DNA from: an uncultured Clostridia bacterium
GTDB lineage: Bacteria > Bacillota > Clostridia > Oscillospirales > Oscillospiraceae
Reading direction: 5' to 3'
Length of the DNA stretch: 52,722 nucleotides
Assembly (NCBI GenBank): GCA_945864305.1
Contig: CAMBAJ010000007.1
Location: 1-52,722, forward strand
Shown: piece after piece, positions 33,668 through 42,178 of the stretch
How the letters are laid out: each line of letters starts with the position of its first letter
How positions within the stretch are numbered: the first letter of the stretch is position 1
Made by a program: the position numbers and the translations under genes
The notes under the pieces: model-generated
Seen by the model: only the letters and a program-made list of their open reading frames with translations
Database searches by the model: none
Told to the model about the DNA's origin: nothing

Positions 33668-34518
33668 ACAGCATCTTTGCCAAGCGCCGGGCCCGGCTCC
33701 TGGCCATGAAAGCCATCCGGGACAACTACATTCCCGGCGACAAGCTCGTCACCTGCCCCCACTGCCAGCAGGAGAGCGAGAAGAAGCTGGTGGCCCAGGG
33801 GCTGTCGGTCTGCCCCAAGTGCGGCTATCACTTCCCCATCGGCGCCTACTACCGGCTGAGCACCATTCTGGACCCCGGCACTTTCCACGAGCTGAACGAG
33901 AAGCTGCCCGCCGCCGATCCGCTGGCCTTCCCCGGCTATCCGGAAAAGCTCTCCGCCGCCCAGCGAAAGACCGGGCTGACGGAGGCCGCCGTCACGGCCG
34001 TGGGCGCCATCGGCGGCCGCAAGTGCGTGGTGGGTGTGCTGGACAACCGGTTTCTGATGGGCAGCATGAGCGCCGCCGTGGGTGAGAAGATCACGCTGGC
34101 CATCGAATACGCTACAAAAAACAAGCTCCCCCTGATCCTCTTCGCCGCCAGCGGCGGCGCCCGGATGCAGGAGGGCATCCTGTCCCTCATGCAGATGGCC
34201 AAGACCAGCGCCGCCCTGGCCCGGTTTTCCGAGAAGGGCCTTTTGTATATCTCGGTGCTGACAGACCCCACCACCGGCGGCGTCACCGCCAGCTTCGCCT
34301 CCCTGGGCGACATCATCCTGGCGGAGCCCGGCGCTTTGATCGGCTTCGCCGGTCCCCGGGTCATTCAGCAGACCATCGGCGAGACGCTGCCGGAGGGTTT
34401 CCAGCGGGCGGAGTACCAGGAGGAACACGGCTTTGTGGACGCCGTGGTGCCCCGGGACCAGATGCGGGAAACCCTGGCCCGTCTCCTGCGTCTCCATGAG
34501 AAAGGAGGCCGCCCATGA
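33664..34518 (+). CDS. accD: Acetyl-CoA carboxylase carboxyltransferase subunit beta
   Basis: A 284-residue AccD. The N-terminus has the zinc ribbon (TCPHCQQES, SVCPKCGYHF), followed by the crotonase-type transferase domain with AASGGARMQEGILSLMQMAK and DPTTGGVTASFASLGD, which bind the CoA substrate. With AccA it moves carboxyl from biotin to acetyl-CoA. I take TTG at 33664 as the start; it overlaps the accC stop and has AGGGAG upstream. Ends overlapping accA by 4 nt (ATGA). Confidence 0.96.
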
Positions 34519-35336
34519 GCGAAAACCTGACCGCCGCCCAGCGGGTCGCCGTTGCCCGGCATCCCCAGCGGCCCAACATCACGGACTATCTCAACGCCCT
34601 GTTCACCGACTTCTTCGAGCAGAAGGGCGACCGTCTCTGCGGCGAGGACGCCGCCATTCTGGGCGGCGTGGCGCTGTACCACGGCCGCCCCGTCACCGTC
34701 ATCGGCACCCGGAAGGGCAAGACGCTGGAGGAAAACCTCCAGTGCAATTTCGGCATGCCCAACCCCGAGGGCTACCGCAAAGCCCTGCGGCTGATGAAGC
34801 AGGCAGAGAAGTTCCGCCGCCCCGTCCTCACCTTCATCGACACCTCCGGCGCCTATCCCGGCCTGGAGGCCGAGGCCCGGGGCCAGGGCGAGGCCATCGC
34901 CAGGAACCTGATGGAGATGAGCCGCCTGACCGTCCCCGTCATCGCCGTCATCACCGGCGAGGGCAACAGCGGCGGCGCGCTGGCGCTGGGCGTCGCCAAC
35001 CGGGTGCTGATGCAGGAGAACGCCGTGTACGCCATCCTCTCCCCCGAGGGCTTTGCCTCCATTTTGTGGAAGGATTCCAGCCGCCACGGCGAGGCCTGCG
35101 ACTTGATGAAGCTGACGGCGCCGGACCTGCTGGGGATGCAGGTCATCGACGATATCATCCCCGAGCCGGAGGGCGGTGCCCATCTGGCCCCCGTCATCGC
35201 CATGCGGCAGGTGGATCAGGCCATCAGCCGCCATCTCGCCGAACTGACCAAGGAAAGCGGCGCCGCGCTTGCCGCTGAGCGGTATCAGAAATTCCGAAAA
35301 ATGGGCGCCGCCGCTCCCCAGAAGGAGGACTCATGA
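34515..35336 (+). CDS. accA: Acetyl-CoA carboxylase carboxyltransferase subunit alpha
   Basis: A 273-residue AccA partner of AccD. Visible blocks are YLNALFTDFFEQKGDRL, FIDTSGAYPGLEAEARGQGE (oxyanion and CoA site), EGNSGGALALGVANRVLM and EGFASILWKDSSR. It lacks the N-terminal helical part found in the longer E. coli enzyme, consistent with the short Firmicute form. ATG overlaps accD by 4 nt; ends overlapping fabH (ATGA). Confidence 0.96.
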   Translation: MSENLTAAQRVAVARHPQRPNITDYLNALFTDFFEQKGDRLCGEDAAILGGVALYHGRPVTVIGTRKGKTLEENLQCNFGMPNPEGYRKALRLMKQAEKFRRPVLTFIDTSGAYPGLEAEARGQGEAIARNLMEMSRLTVPVIAVITGEGNSGGALALGVANRVLMQENAVYAILSPEGFASILWKDSSRHGEACDLMKLTAPDLLGMQVIDDIIPEPEGGAHLAPVIAMRQVDQAISRHLAELTKESGAALAAERYQKFRKMGAAAPQKEDS

Positions 35337-36280
35337 ACGGAATCAAGATTCGCGGCACCGGCCGCTGCGTCCCGGAGAAGATCGTCACCAACGAGGACCT
35401 TGCCAAGATCGTGGATACCAGCGACGAGTGGATCACTACCCGCACTGGCATCCGCCGCCGCCATCACTGCACCACGGAGACCCACACCACGCTCTGCGTG
35501 GGGGCCGCCAGAGCTGCCCTGGAAAAGGCGGGCATCACGCCCGACCAGATCGGCGCCTGCATCGTGGCCACCGTCACGGCGGACACCCTCGTCCCCTCCG
35601 CCGCCTGCGTCCTCCAGCGGGAGCTGGGACTCCCCTGCGACATCCCCTGCTTTGACCTGAACGCCGCCTGCACCGGCTTTCTCTTCGGCCTCCACACCAT
35701 GGAGTGCCTGCTGAACGCCTCTCCCCGGAAATTCGGTCTGGTGGTGGGCGGCGAAGCGCTGAGCCGCATCATCAACTGGGAGGACCGGGGCACCTGTATC
35801 CTGTTCGGAGACGGTGCCGGCGCCGCTGTGGTGGAGTGCCGGGAGGGCTGGCCCTCCATCGGCGCGGTGCTGGGCACCCGGGGCGACAGCGAGCTGCTGC
35901 GGGTGGCCGGCGTGGAAAACGGCGAGCACTGCTACATCCAGATGGACGGCACCAAGGTCTTCAAGTTCGCCGTGGAGACCGTGCCCCGCTGCATGGACGA
36001 GGTCCTGGAGAAGGCGGGCAAGACCGTAGAGGACGTGGATTTCTTTGTCTTCCACCAGGCCAACGCCCGCATCATCGACCTGGCCGTGCGGAAGTACCAC
36101 ATCCCCCCCGAGAAGTATTACAAAAACATCGGCGAGTACGGCAACACCTCCGCCGCCAGCATTCCCCTGGTCCTCAGTGAGCTGCAGGAACAGGGCAAGG
36201 TTGGCCCCGGCAGCCGGGTGCTGGCCGTGGGCTTCGGCGGCGGCCTCACCTGGGGCGGCGCGCTGATCGAATTTGTGTGA
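35333..36280 (+). CDS. fabH: Beta-ketoacyl-ACP synthase III
   Basis: A 315-residue FabH that condenses acetyl-CoA (or branched acyl-CoA) with malonyl-ACP to begin chains. Catalytic cysteine 113 is in DLNAACTGFLFGL, histidine in FVFHQANARIID, asparagine in YGNTSAASIPLVL, and glycine loop GFGGGLTWGG at the end. ATG overlaps accA. It is followed after 8 nt by a duplicated 5' fragment of fabK. Confidence 0.97.
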   Translation: MNGIKIRGTGRCVPEKIVTNEDLAKIVDTSDEWITTRTGIRRRHHCTTETHTTLCVGAARAALEKAGITPDQIGACIVATVTADTLVPSAACVLQRELGLPCDIPCFDLNAACTGFLFGLHTMECLLNASPRKFGLVVGGEALSRIINWEDRGTCILFGDGAGAAVVECREGWPSIGAVLGTRGDSELLRVAGVENGEHCYIQMDGTKVFKFAVETVPRCMDEVLEKAGKTVEDVDFFVFHQANARIIDLAVRKYHIPPEKYYKNIGEYGNTSAASIPLVLSELQEQGKVGPGSRVLAVGFGGGLTWGGALIEFV

Positions 36281-36288
36281 GGTCAACT

Positions 36289-36399
36289 ATGAAGAAGCTG
36301 AATGAAATTCTGGGGACGGAGTTCCCCATCATCCAGGGCGGCATGGCCAACATCGCCACCGGCCAGTTTGCCGCCGCCTGTGCGCCCCACAAAATCTGA
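36289..36399 (+). pseudogene. Orphan duplicate of the fabK 5' end
   Basis: A short frame with its own ATG, MKKLNEILGTEFPIIQGGMA..., that matches the first 31 residues of the intact fabK at 36555 at all but two positions, then reads into the insert and stops (TGA at 36397-36399). The first 12 codons differ silently from the intact gene at eight codons. The next 12 codons are identical. The intact copy's version is AT-rich (AAA AAA TTA... TTA... GAA TTT), this one GC-rich like the rest of the operon. It starts 8 nt after fabH, so it is probably the original start of fabK. Confidence 0.88.
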
Positions 36400-36554
36400 C
36401 GATTTTGCGGGGACCCCGCATTTGACTCAAATCGTCCGAAATGAATTCGGCCGATTTCAAGATTTCCGGCTTCTCCGAAAATACTTGTACGCCGGACTTC
36501 CGGCGCCGCCCCGTTGGGGCGGGCCATGCCGCACGGTCCAGACAGGAGCGTTCT
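36382..36554. other. 173-bp insert between the fabK 5' fragment and the intact gene
   Basis: Non-coding with several hairpins: CCCC-A-CAAAATC paired with GATTTTG-C-GGGG, CGCCGG/CCGGCG, CCGCCCC/GGGGCGG. It carries TCAAATCG at 36427-36434 and CATGCCGC at 36525-36532, in the same order and gene-sense orientation as the uvrB insert. It ends with CAGGAGCG, which serves as ribosome site for the intact fabK. The first hairpin may terminate part of the transcripts of this operon. Confidence 0.6.
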
Positions 36555-37496
36555 ATGAAAAAATTAAATGAAATTTTAGGCACCGAATTTCCCATCATCC
36601 AGGGCGGCATGGCCAACATCGCCACCAGCGAATTCGCCGCCGCCTGTTCCAATGCCGGCGCTCTGGGCGTCATCGCCACCGGCCACATGAAGGAGGCAGA
36701 CATGCTCCGGAAGGAGATCCGCATCTGCAAGAGCCTGACGGACAAGCCCTTCGGCGTCAATCTGATGCTGATGAACCCCTGCGCCGACGAGATGGCGCGG
36801 ATCATCGTCGAGGAGGGCGTCCAGGTGGTCACCACCGGCGCCGGCAACTCCGGCAAATACATCCCCGCCTGGAAGGCGGCCGGCATCAAGGTCATCCCCG
36901 TGGTGGCCGCCGCCGTCCTCGCCAAGCGGCTGGTGAAGGCCGGTGCCGACGCCATTATCGCCGAGGGCACGGAGTCCGGCGGCCACGTGGGCGAGATGAC
37001 CACCATGGCCCTGGTGCCCCAGGTTGTCGACGCGGTGGACGTCCCCGTCATCGCCGCCGGCGGCATCGCCGACGGCCGTCAGGTGGCCGCGGCCTTCGCC
37101 CTGGGCGCCTGCGGCATCCAGGTGGGCACCTGTCTGCTGGCAAGCGAGGAGTGCCCCATCCACGAAAACTACAAGCAGGCCATCCTGAAGGCCAAGGACA
37201 GTGACACCACCGTCACCGGCCGCTCCATCGGCGGCCCGGTCCGGGTGCTGAAAAACAAGATGGCCCGGGAGTACCTGGCCCTGGAAAAGCGGGGCGCCAC
37301 CCTGGAGGAGCTGGAGAAGGTCACGCTGGGCGGCCTGCGCCGGGCGGTGTTCGAGGGCGACATGGAGCACGGCAGCGTTATGAGCGGTCAGGTGGCCGGT
37401 ATGCTCCACGAGATCAAGCCCGTCCGCCAGATCTTCGAGGAACTGTACGACGGCGGAAAGGCCGTTCTGGAGGCGACGCGGCGGGAATGGCAGTGA
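36555..37496 (+). CDS. fabK: Enoyl-ACP reductase II
   Basis: A 313-residue flavin-dependent enoyl-ACP reductase of the nitronate monooxygenase-like TIM-barrel family. FMN and catalytic sites are seen in IIQGGMANIATSEFAAACSN, EGTESGGHVGEMTTM with the active histidine, and IAAGGIADGRQVAAAF. It completes each elongation cycle; no FabI appears here. The 5' end is the AT-rich member of the duplicated pair. I start at ATG 36555 with AGGAG upstream, since the protein matches the family from here on. Ends in a short overlap with the next gene. Confidence 0.96.
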   Translation: MKKLNEILGTEFPIIQGGMANIATSEFAAACSNAGALGVIATGHMKEADMLRKEIRICKSLTDKPFGVNLMLMNPCADEMARIIVEEGVQVVTTGAGNSGKYIPAWKAAGIKVIPVVAAAVLAKRLVKAGADAIIAEGTESGGHVGEMTTMALVPQVVDAVDVPVIAAGGIADGRQVAAAFALGACGIQVGTCLLASEECPIHENYKQAILKAKDSDTTVTGRSIGGPVRVLKNKMAREYLALEKRGATLEELEKVTLGGLRRAVFEGDMEHGSVMSGQVAGMLHEIKPVRQIFEELYDGGKAVLEATRREWQ

Positions 37497-38575
37497 TGAT
37501 TCGCGGGAAGCAGCTCTCCCTCCCCATTTTGCAGGGCGGCATGGGCGTGGGCATCAGCCTGGACCGCCTGGCCGGAGCCGTGGCCGCCTGCGGCGGCATG
37601 GGCACCATCTCCACCGCCTTCTGCGGCTTTCAGGAGCCGGATTTTGAGCAGAACCCCAAGGCCGCCAATCTCCGGGCTCTGGAGCGCCAGGTGAAGCACG
37701 CCAAGGAGCTGGCCAAGGGCGCCGGTCTCGTGGCCATCAACGCCATGGTGGCCACCTCCCAGTACGCCGAGAGCGTCCGTACCGCCCTCCGGGCGGGGGT
37801 GGACGCCGTGGTCTGCGGCGCGGGGCTCCCCAAGGACCTGCCCGCCATTGCGGCGGAGGTGCCGGAGAGCGACGCCGCCCTGGCACCCGTCGTCAGCGGC
37901 GGACGGGCCGCGGGCCTGATCTGCAAGCTCTGGGACAGGCACTACCACCGCATCCCGGACTTTGTGGTACTGGAGGGCCCCCAGGCCGGCGGACATCTGG
38001 GCTTTTCCAAAGAGGACGCCCTGGAGGCCCAGGCGGGCCATCCCAAACCCCTCAGCGACCTGCTCCACGAGGTTTTGGAGGCTCTGGCGCCGTTTAAGGA
38101 GAAGTACCAGCGGGACATCCCGGTCTTTGTGGCCGGCGGCGTGAAGGACGGCCGTGAGATGCACCGCTACATGGAGGAGGGCGCCGCCGGCGCCCAGTTC
38201 GCCACCCGCTTCATCGCCACAGAGGAGTGCGACGCCAGCGACGGCTACAAGCAGGCCCTCATGGACGCGAAGCAGGAGGACATCACCATCGTCCAAAGCC
38301 CCGTGGGCATGCCGGGCCGCGCCCTGCACAGCCCCCTGATCGAGCGGGTGGAGGAGGGCACGCAGCCCCGCCCGGACCGCTGCGTCAAGTGCCTGGTCCC
38401 CTGCGATTTCAAAACCACCCCCTACTGCATATCCAAGGCCCTCATCGCCGCACGGAACGGCGACTGGGAAAACGGCCTGTTTTTCTGCGGTGCCAACGCC
38501 GGGGAGGTCAACTCCCTCTCCACGGTCCGGGAGCAGATGGACCAAATCATGAACGAATGGAGAACCGCCACATGA
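37487..38575 (+). CDS. FabK-like FMN reductase paralogue with C-terminal cysteine cluster
   Basis: A 362-residue nitronate monooxygenase/FabK family protein. N-terminal LPILQGGMGVGISLDRLAGA, central VLEGPQAGGHLGF with His170, and PVFVAGGVKDGREMHRYMEEG mark the TIM barrel. A C-terminal extension carries four cysteines (299, 302, 306 and 314; CVKCLVPCDFKTTPYC) that could hold an iron-sulfur cluster or zinc. Its position inside the fatty acid operon, between fabK and fabD and overlapping both, suggests a lipid role, for example a second enoyl reductase or isomerase-like step. The activity is not known. Confidence 0.85.
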   Translation: MAVMIRGKQLSLPILQGGMGVGISLDRLAGAVAACGGMGTISTAFCGFQEPDFEQNPKAANLRALERQVKHAKELAKGAGLVAINAMVATSQYAESVRTALRAGVDAVVCGAGLPKDLPAIAAEVPESDAALAPVVSGGRAAGLICKLWDRHYHRIPDFVVLEGPQAGGHLGFSKEDALEAQAGHPKPLSDLLHEVLEALAPFKEKYQRDIPVFVAGGVKDGREMHRYMEEGAAGAQFATRFIATEECDASDGYKQALMDAKQEDITIVQSPVGMPGRALHSPLIERVEEGTQPRPDRCVKCLVPCDFKTTPYCISKALIAARNGDWENGLFFCGANAGEVNSLSTVREQMDQIMNEWRTAT

Positions 38576-39510
38576 AACTCGGTTTTTTATACGCCGGTCA
38601 GGGCAGCCAGCACCCCGGCATGGGCGCTGACCTGTACGAGGCGTACCCCGCCTTCCGCGCTGTCATCGACCAGGCGGCCGCTGACGTGGACTTTGATCTG
38701 AAGGAGGTCTCCTTCACCGACAGCCAGGGCGTTCTGAACCAGACCCGCTACACCCAGCCCTGCATGGTGGCCTTTGCCGCCGGACTGACCGCCGTGCTAA
38801 AAGAGCAGGGCGTCGTCCCCGCCGCCGCTGCCGGTCTGTCCCTGGGCGAGTACTCCGCCCTCCACGCCGCCGGCGTGTTCGACGCCGCCACGGCGGTGAA
38901 GCTGGTGGCCTTCCGGGGCAAGGCCATGGAGGAGGCCGCCGCCGGACGGGAGTCCGCCATGATGGCGGTGCTGAACCTGGACCGCGCGCCTTTGCAGGAG
39001 GCCTGCAAGGAGGCCTCCGACCTGGGCTGCGTGGTCATCGCCAACTACAACTGCCCGGGGCAGCTTGTCATCGGCGGCGAGAAGGCCGCCGTGGAGAAGG
39101 CCGCCGCCCTGGCGAAGGAAAAGGGCGCCCGCCGGTGCCTGCCCCTGAAGGTCAGCGGCCCCTTCCACACGCCGCTCATGGCCCCCGCCGGGGAGGCGCT
39201 GAAACAGCATTTTGAGAGCATCGAGTTCGCGGCTCCCCAGATTCCCGTCATTTTCAACTGCCTGGGCGATGTGAAGCCGGAGGGCGTCTCCATCCCGGAG
39301 CTGCTGGTGAAACAGGTCCAGAGCAGTGTCTACATGGAGGACAGCATCCGTCGCATGGCCGCCATGGGCGTGGACGCCATCGTGGAGATCGGCCCGGGCA
39401 AGGCCCTGACCGGCTTCGTCCGCAAGACGGTCCCCGAGATGGCTGTCTACACCATAGAGACGGTGGCTGACGTGGAGAACCTGGTGAAGCTGACAAAGGA
39501 GGACGCGTAA
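38572..39510 (+). CDS. fabD: Malonyl-CoA:ACP transacylase
   Basis: A 312-residue FabD, full length. The nucleophile elbow is AAGLSLGEYSALHAA with serine 90, and the catalytic histidine is in KVSGPFHTPLMAPAG. The N-terminal GFLYAGQGSQHPGMGAD loop is typical. It loads malonyl groups on AcpP. ATG overlaps the preceding stop by 4 nt (ATGA). Ends in TAATG with fabG. Confidence 0.97.
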   Translation: MKLGFLYAGQGSQHPGMGADLYEAYPAFRAVIDQAAADVDFDLKEVSFTDSQGVLNQTRYTQPCMVAFAAGLTAVLKEQGVVPAAAAGLSLGEYSALHAAGVFDAATAVKLVAFRGKAMEEAAAGRESAMMAVLNLDRAPLQEACKEASDLGCVVIANYNCPGQLVIGGEKAAVEKAAALAKEKGARRCLPLKVSGPFHTPLMAPAGEALKQHFESIEFAAPQIPVIFNCLGDVKPEGVSIPELLVKQVQSSVYMEDSIRRMAAMGVDAIVEIGPGKALTGFVRKTVPEMAVYTIETVADVENLVKLTKEDA

Positions 39511-40253
39511 TGGATTTTTCCGGAAAGACCGCCGTGGTCACCGGCGGCAGCCGGGGCATCGGCCGGGCCGTGTGTCTGGAACTGGCCAGGGGCGGTGCCA
39601 ATGTGGTGCTGTGCTACGCCGGCAATGAAGCCACCGCCCAGGAGACCGTATCCGCCTGCGAGGCGCTGGGTGCCAAGGCCTTGGCTGTCCGCTGCAACGT
39701 GGCGGACGCCGACGAGGTCAAGGCCCTGATGGACACGGCCGTCCAGACCTTCGGCCGCATCGACATTCTGGTGAACAACGCCGGCATCACCCGGGACGGC
39801 CTGCTCATGATGATGAAAGAGGGCGACTTCGACGCCGTGCTGGAGACCAACCTGAAGGGCACGTTCCTGTGCATGAAGGCCGTGTCCCGCATCATGATGA
39901 AGCAGCGCTACGGCCGCATCGTGAACCTCAGCAGCGTGGTGGGGCTCCACGGCAACGCCGGACAGGTGAACTACGCCGCCAGCAAGGCCGGCGTCATCGG
40001 CATGACCAAGTCCCTGGCCAAGGAACTGGCCTCCCGGGGCGTCACCGTCAACGCCGTGGCGCCCGGATTCATCGAGACCGACATGACCGCCGCCATGCCC
40101 GAGGCCGCCAAAACGGCCACACTGGCCGCCATCCCCATGCAGCGTCTGGGACAGGCGGAGGATGTGGCCCGGGCCATCGCCTTCCTCGCCGGCAGCGAGG
40201 CCGGATACATCACCGGACAGGTGCTGGCCGTGGACGGCGGCATGAGCATGTAA
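39510..40253 (+). CDS. fabG: 3-oxoacyl-ACP reductase
   Basis: A 247-residue short-chain dehydrogenase. NADPH motif TGGSRGIGRA, NNAGITRDGLL, catalytic serine and YAASK motif (VNYAASKAGVIGMTKSLAKEL), and the C-terminal VLAVDGGMSM tail. It reduces 3-oxoacyl-ACP. It is coupled to fabD by TAATG. The following 179 bp up to fabF are non-coding hairpins, the only other gap in this operon besides the fabK insert. Confidence 0.97.
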   Translation: MDFSGKTAVVTGGSRGIGRAVCLELARGGANVVLCYAGNEATAQETVSACEALGAKALAVRCNVADADEVKALMDTAVQTFGRIDILVNNAGITRDGLLMMMKEGDFDAVLETNLKGTFLCMKAVSRIMMKQRYGRIVNLSSVVGLHGNAGQVNYAASKAGVIGMTKSLAKELASRGVTVNAVAPGFIETDMTAAMPEAAKTATLAAIPMQRLGQAEDVARAIAFLAGSEAGYITGQVLAVDGGMSM

Positions 40254-40432
40254 AGCATTCCAAGGGGGACTGCGTCCTCCTTGGACGCTCCGCCGGGCCG
40301 CTGGTCCGGCTCCGCTGAACCCCCTCACATCCGCACGGCGGATGTGTCGCTCCGGCGGGCAGAGGAGTTTCGCGGGAAATGAATTCCCGCGAAACATATC
40401 CCCCACTTTTACATTAGCAGGAGGAAACCACT
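40254..40432 (+). other. Hairpin-rich gap between fabG and fabF
   Basis: Three consecutive inverted repeats: CCAAGGGGGAC/GTCCTCCTTGG at about 40259-40285, CACATCCG/CGGATGTG, and a perfect 12-nt-arm stem starting GTTTCGCGGGAA (ending TTCCCGCGAAAC) at about 40366-40395. None has a T-run, so they may stabilise or process the mRNA. AGGAGG for fabF lies at the right edge. Confidence 0.6.
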
Positions 40433-41674
40433 ATGAACCGACGCAGAGTCGTCATCACCGGTCTGGGGGCCGTTACGCCCGTGGGCCTTACCGCATCGGG
40501 CAGCTGGCAGGCCGTGAAAGACGGCGTCTGCGGCATTGCCCCCATCACCCAGTTCGACCCCACCGGCATGAAGGTCCATCTGGCCGCCGAGGTCAAGGGC
40601 TTCGATCCCCTGGTCTGCATGACCCGGCCGGAGTCCAAGCACATGGAGCGCTTCACCCAGTTCGCCGTGTGCGCCGCCAAGGAGGCCCTGGCGGACGCGG
40701 GCTTTGACATCGCCCAGGCCGACCCGGACCGCTGCGGCGTCATCGTCTCCAGCGGCATCGGCGGCATCGGCCTCACGGAGCGGGAGCACGACAAGGGCAA
40801 GGAGAAGGGCTGGGACCGCGTCTCTCCCTTCTATATCCCCATGGGCATCTGCAACATCGCCGCCGGACAGATCGCCATCAGCAGCGGCTTCCAGGGCATG
40901 TGCTCCTGCCCCGTCACCGCCTGCGCCGGCGGCACCTACGCCGTGGGCGACGCCTTCCACTATATCCGGGACGGCTACGCCGACGCCATGCTCTGCGGCG
41001 GCACGGAGGCCGCCGTCACGCCTCTGGCCATCGGCGGCTTCACCTCCATGAAGGCCCTGTCCCAGGCGGAGGACCCCAACCGGGCCTCCATTCCCTTTGA
41101 CAAGGAGCGCGGCGGCTTCGTCCTGGGCGAGGGCGCCGGCATCCTGCTGCTGGAGGAGCTGGAGCACGCTCAGGCCCGGAACGCCAAGATCTACGCCGAG
41201 GTCGTGGGCTACGGCGCCACCTGTGACGCCTACCACATGACCGCCCCCAGGCCCGACGGCAGCGGCGGCGCCAAGGCCATGACCATCGCCCTGGCGGACG
41301 GCGGCGCGGCGCCGGAGGACGTGGACTACATCAACGCCCACGGCACCTCCACCCACTTAAACGACGCCGGCGAGACCGCCGCCGTCAAGACGGTGTTCGG
41401 CCAGCACGCCTACGAGCTGGCCATCAGCTCCACCAAGTCCATGACCGGCCACATGCTGGGCGCGGCGGGCGCCGTGGAGGCCATCTTCACCGCCCTCTCC
41501 CTGTGGGACGGCTATATCCCCGCTACCATCCACTACCAGGTCCCCGATGAGGAATGTGACCTGGACGTGGTGCCCAACGAGGGCCGGAAGGCCGATCTGC
41601 GGTACGCCCTGTCCAACTCCCTGGGCTTCGGCGGCCACAACGGCACGATTCTCTTCAAGAAGTGGGAGGGCTGA
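40433..41674 (+). CDS. fabF: Beta-ketoacyl-ACP synthase II
   Basis: A 413-residue elongating condensing enzyme. Catalytic cysteine 164 is in PVTACAGGTYAVG. The two histidines are in NAHGTSTHLNDAGE and GHMLGAAGAVEAIF, and GFGGHNGT closes the site. It extends acyl-ACP by two carbons. AGGAGG 7 nt upstream. Stop overlaps the fabZ ribosome site region. Confidence 0.97.
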   Translation: MNRRRVVITGLGAVTPVGLTASGSWQAVKDGVCGIAPITQFDPTGMKVHLAAEVKGFDPLVCMTRPESKHMERFTQFAVCAAKEALADAGFDIAQADPDRCGVIVSSGIGGIGLTEREHDKGKEKGWDRVSPFYIPMGICNIAAGQIAISSGFQGMCSCPVTACAGGTYAVGDAFHYIRDGYADAMLCGGTEAAVTPLAIGGFTSMKALSQAEDPNRASIPFDKERGGFVLGEGAGILLLEELEHAQARNAKIYAEVVGYGATCDAYHMTAPRPDGSGGAKAMTIALADGGAAPEDVDYINAHGTSTHLNDAGETAAVKTVFGQHAYELAISSTKSMTGHMLGAAGAVEAIFTALSLWDGYIPATIHYQVPDEECDLDVVPNEGRKADLRYALSNSLGFGGHNGTILFKKWEG

Positions 41675-41676
41675 GC

Positions 41677-42114
41677 ATGGGTATGCAGTACGATTCCGAT
41701 CAGATCGCGGAAATTCTTCCCCACCGGTATCCCTTTGCCCTGGTGGACCGCATCGTGGACGGCGAGCCGGGTAAGTGGGCCAGGGGCATCAAGTGCGTCA
41801 CCGTCAACGAGCCCTTTTTCCAGGGCCACTTCCCCCAGAAGCACGTCATGCCCGGCGTTCTGCTCATCGAGGCCATGGCCCAGGTGGGCGGCGTGGCCAT
41901 CCTGGCCCTGCCGGAGAACAAGGGCAAGCTGGCCTTTTTGGGCCGGGTCCATGACGCCCGCTTCAAGCGCCAGGTGGTCCCCGGCGACGTGGTGGAGATG
42001 GAGTGCGTGCTGACGAAGCAGCGGAGCCCCATCGGCGTGGGCACCTGCAAGGCCACCGTCAACGGTAAGGTCGCTGTCACCGCGGAGATTACCTTTGCAA
42101 TACAAGCGGGATAA
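41677..42114 (+). CDS. fabZ: 3-hydroxyacyl-ACP dehydratase
   Basis: A 145-residue hot-dog dehydratase. The active-site helix begins with ILPHRYPFALVDRI, and the catalytic glutamate block is GHFPQKHVMPGVLLIEAMAQ. It removes water from 3-hydroxyacyl-ACP before FabK acts. I start at ATG 41677, 2 nt after the fabF stop, with GGGAGG upstream. A separate promoter for the MarR gene begins just after its stop. Confidence 0.96.
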   Translation: MGMQYDSDQIAEILPHRYPFALVDRIVDGEPGKWARGIKCVTVNEPFFQGHFPQKHVMPGVLLIEAMAQVGGVAILALPENKGKLAFLGRVHDARFKRQVVPGDVVEMECVLTKQRSPIGVGTCKATVNGKVAVTAEITFAIQAG

Positions 42115-42117
42115 AGG

Positions 42118-42146
42118 TTGCGTTTTTCCCGCGGACTTGCTATACT
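42118..42146 (+). promoter_or_regulatory. Own promoter of the MarR-family gene
   Basis: TTGCGT, 17-nt spacer, TATACT, starting 4 nt after the fabZ stop, giving regulator expression separate from the long operon. Confidence 0.7.
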
Positions 42147-42178
42147 GGATTTCACAGAGACTGGAGACGCGGGAAGGG

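Noticed and set aside
36441..36554. Upstream extension of fabK by 38 codons
   Set aside because: The extension lies in the non-coding insert; the family match begins at the ATG at 36555, which has a ribosome site.
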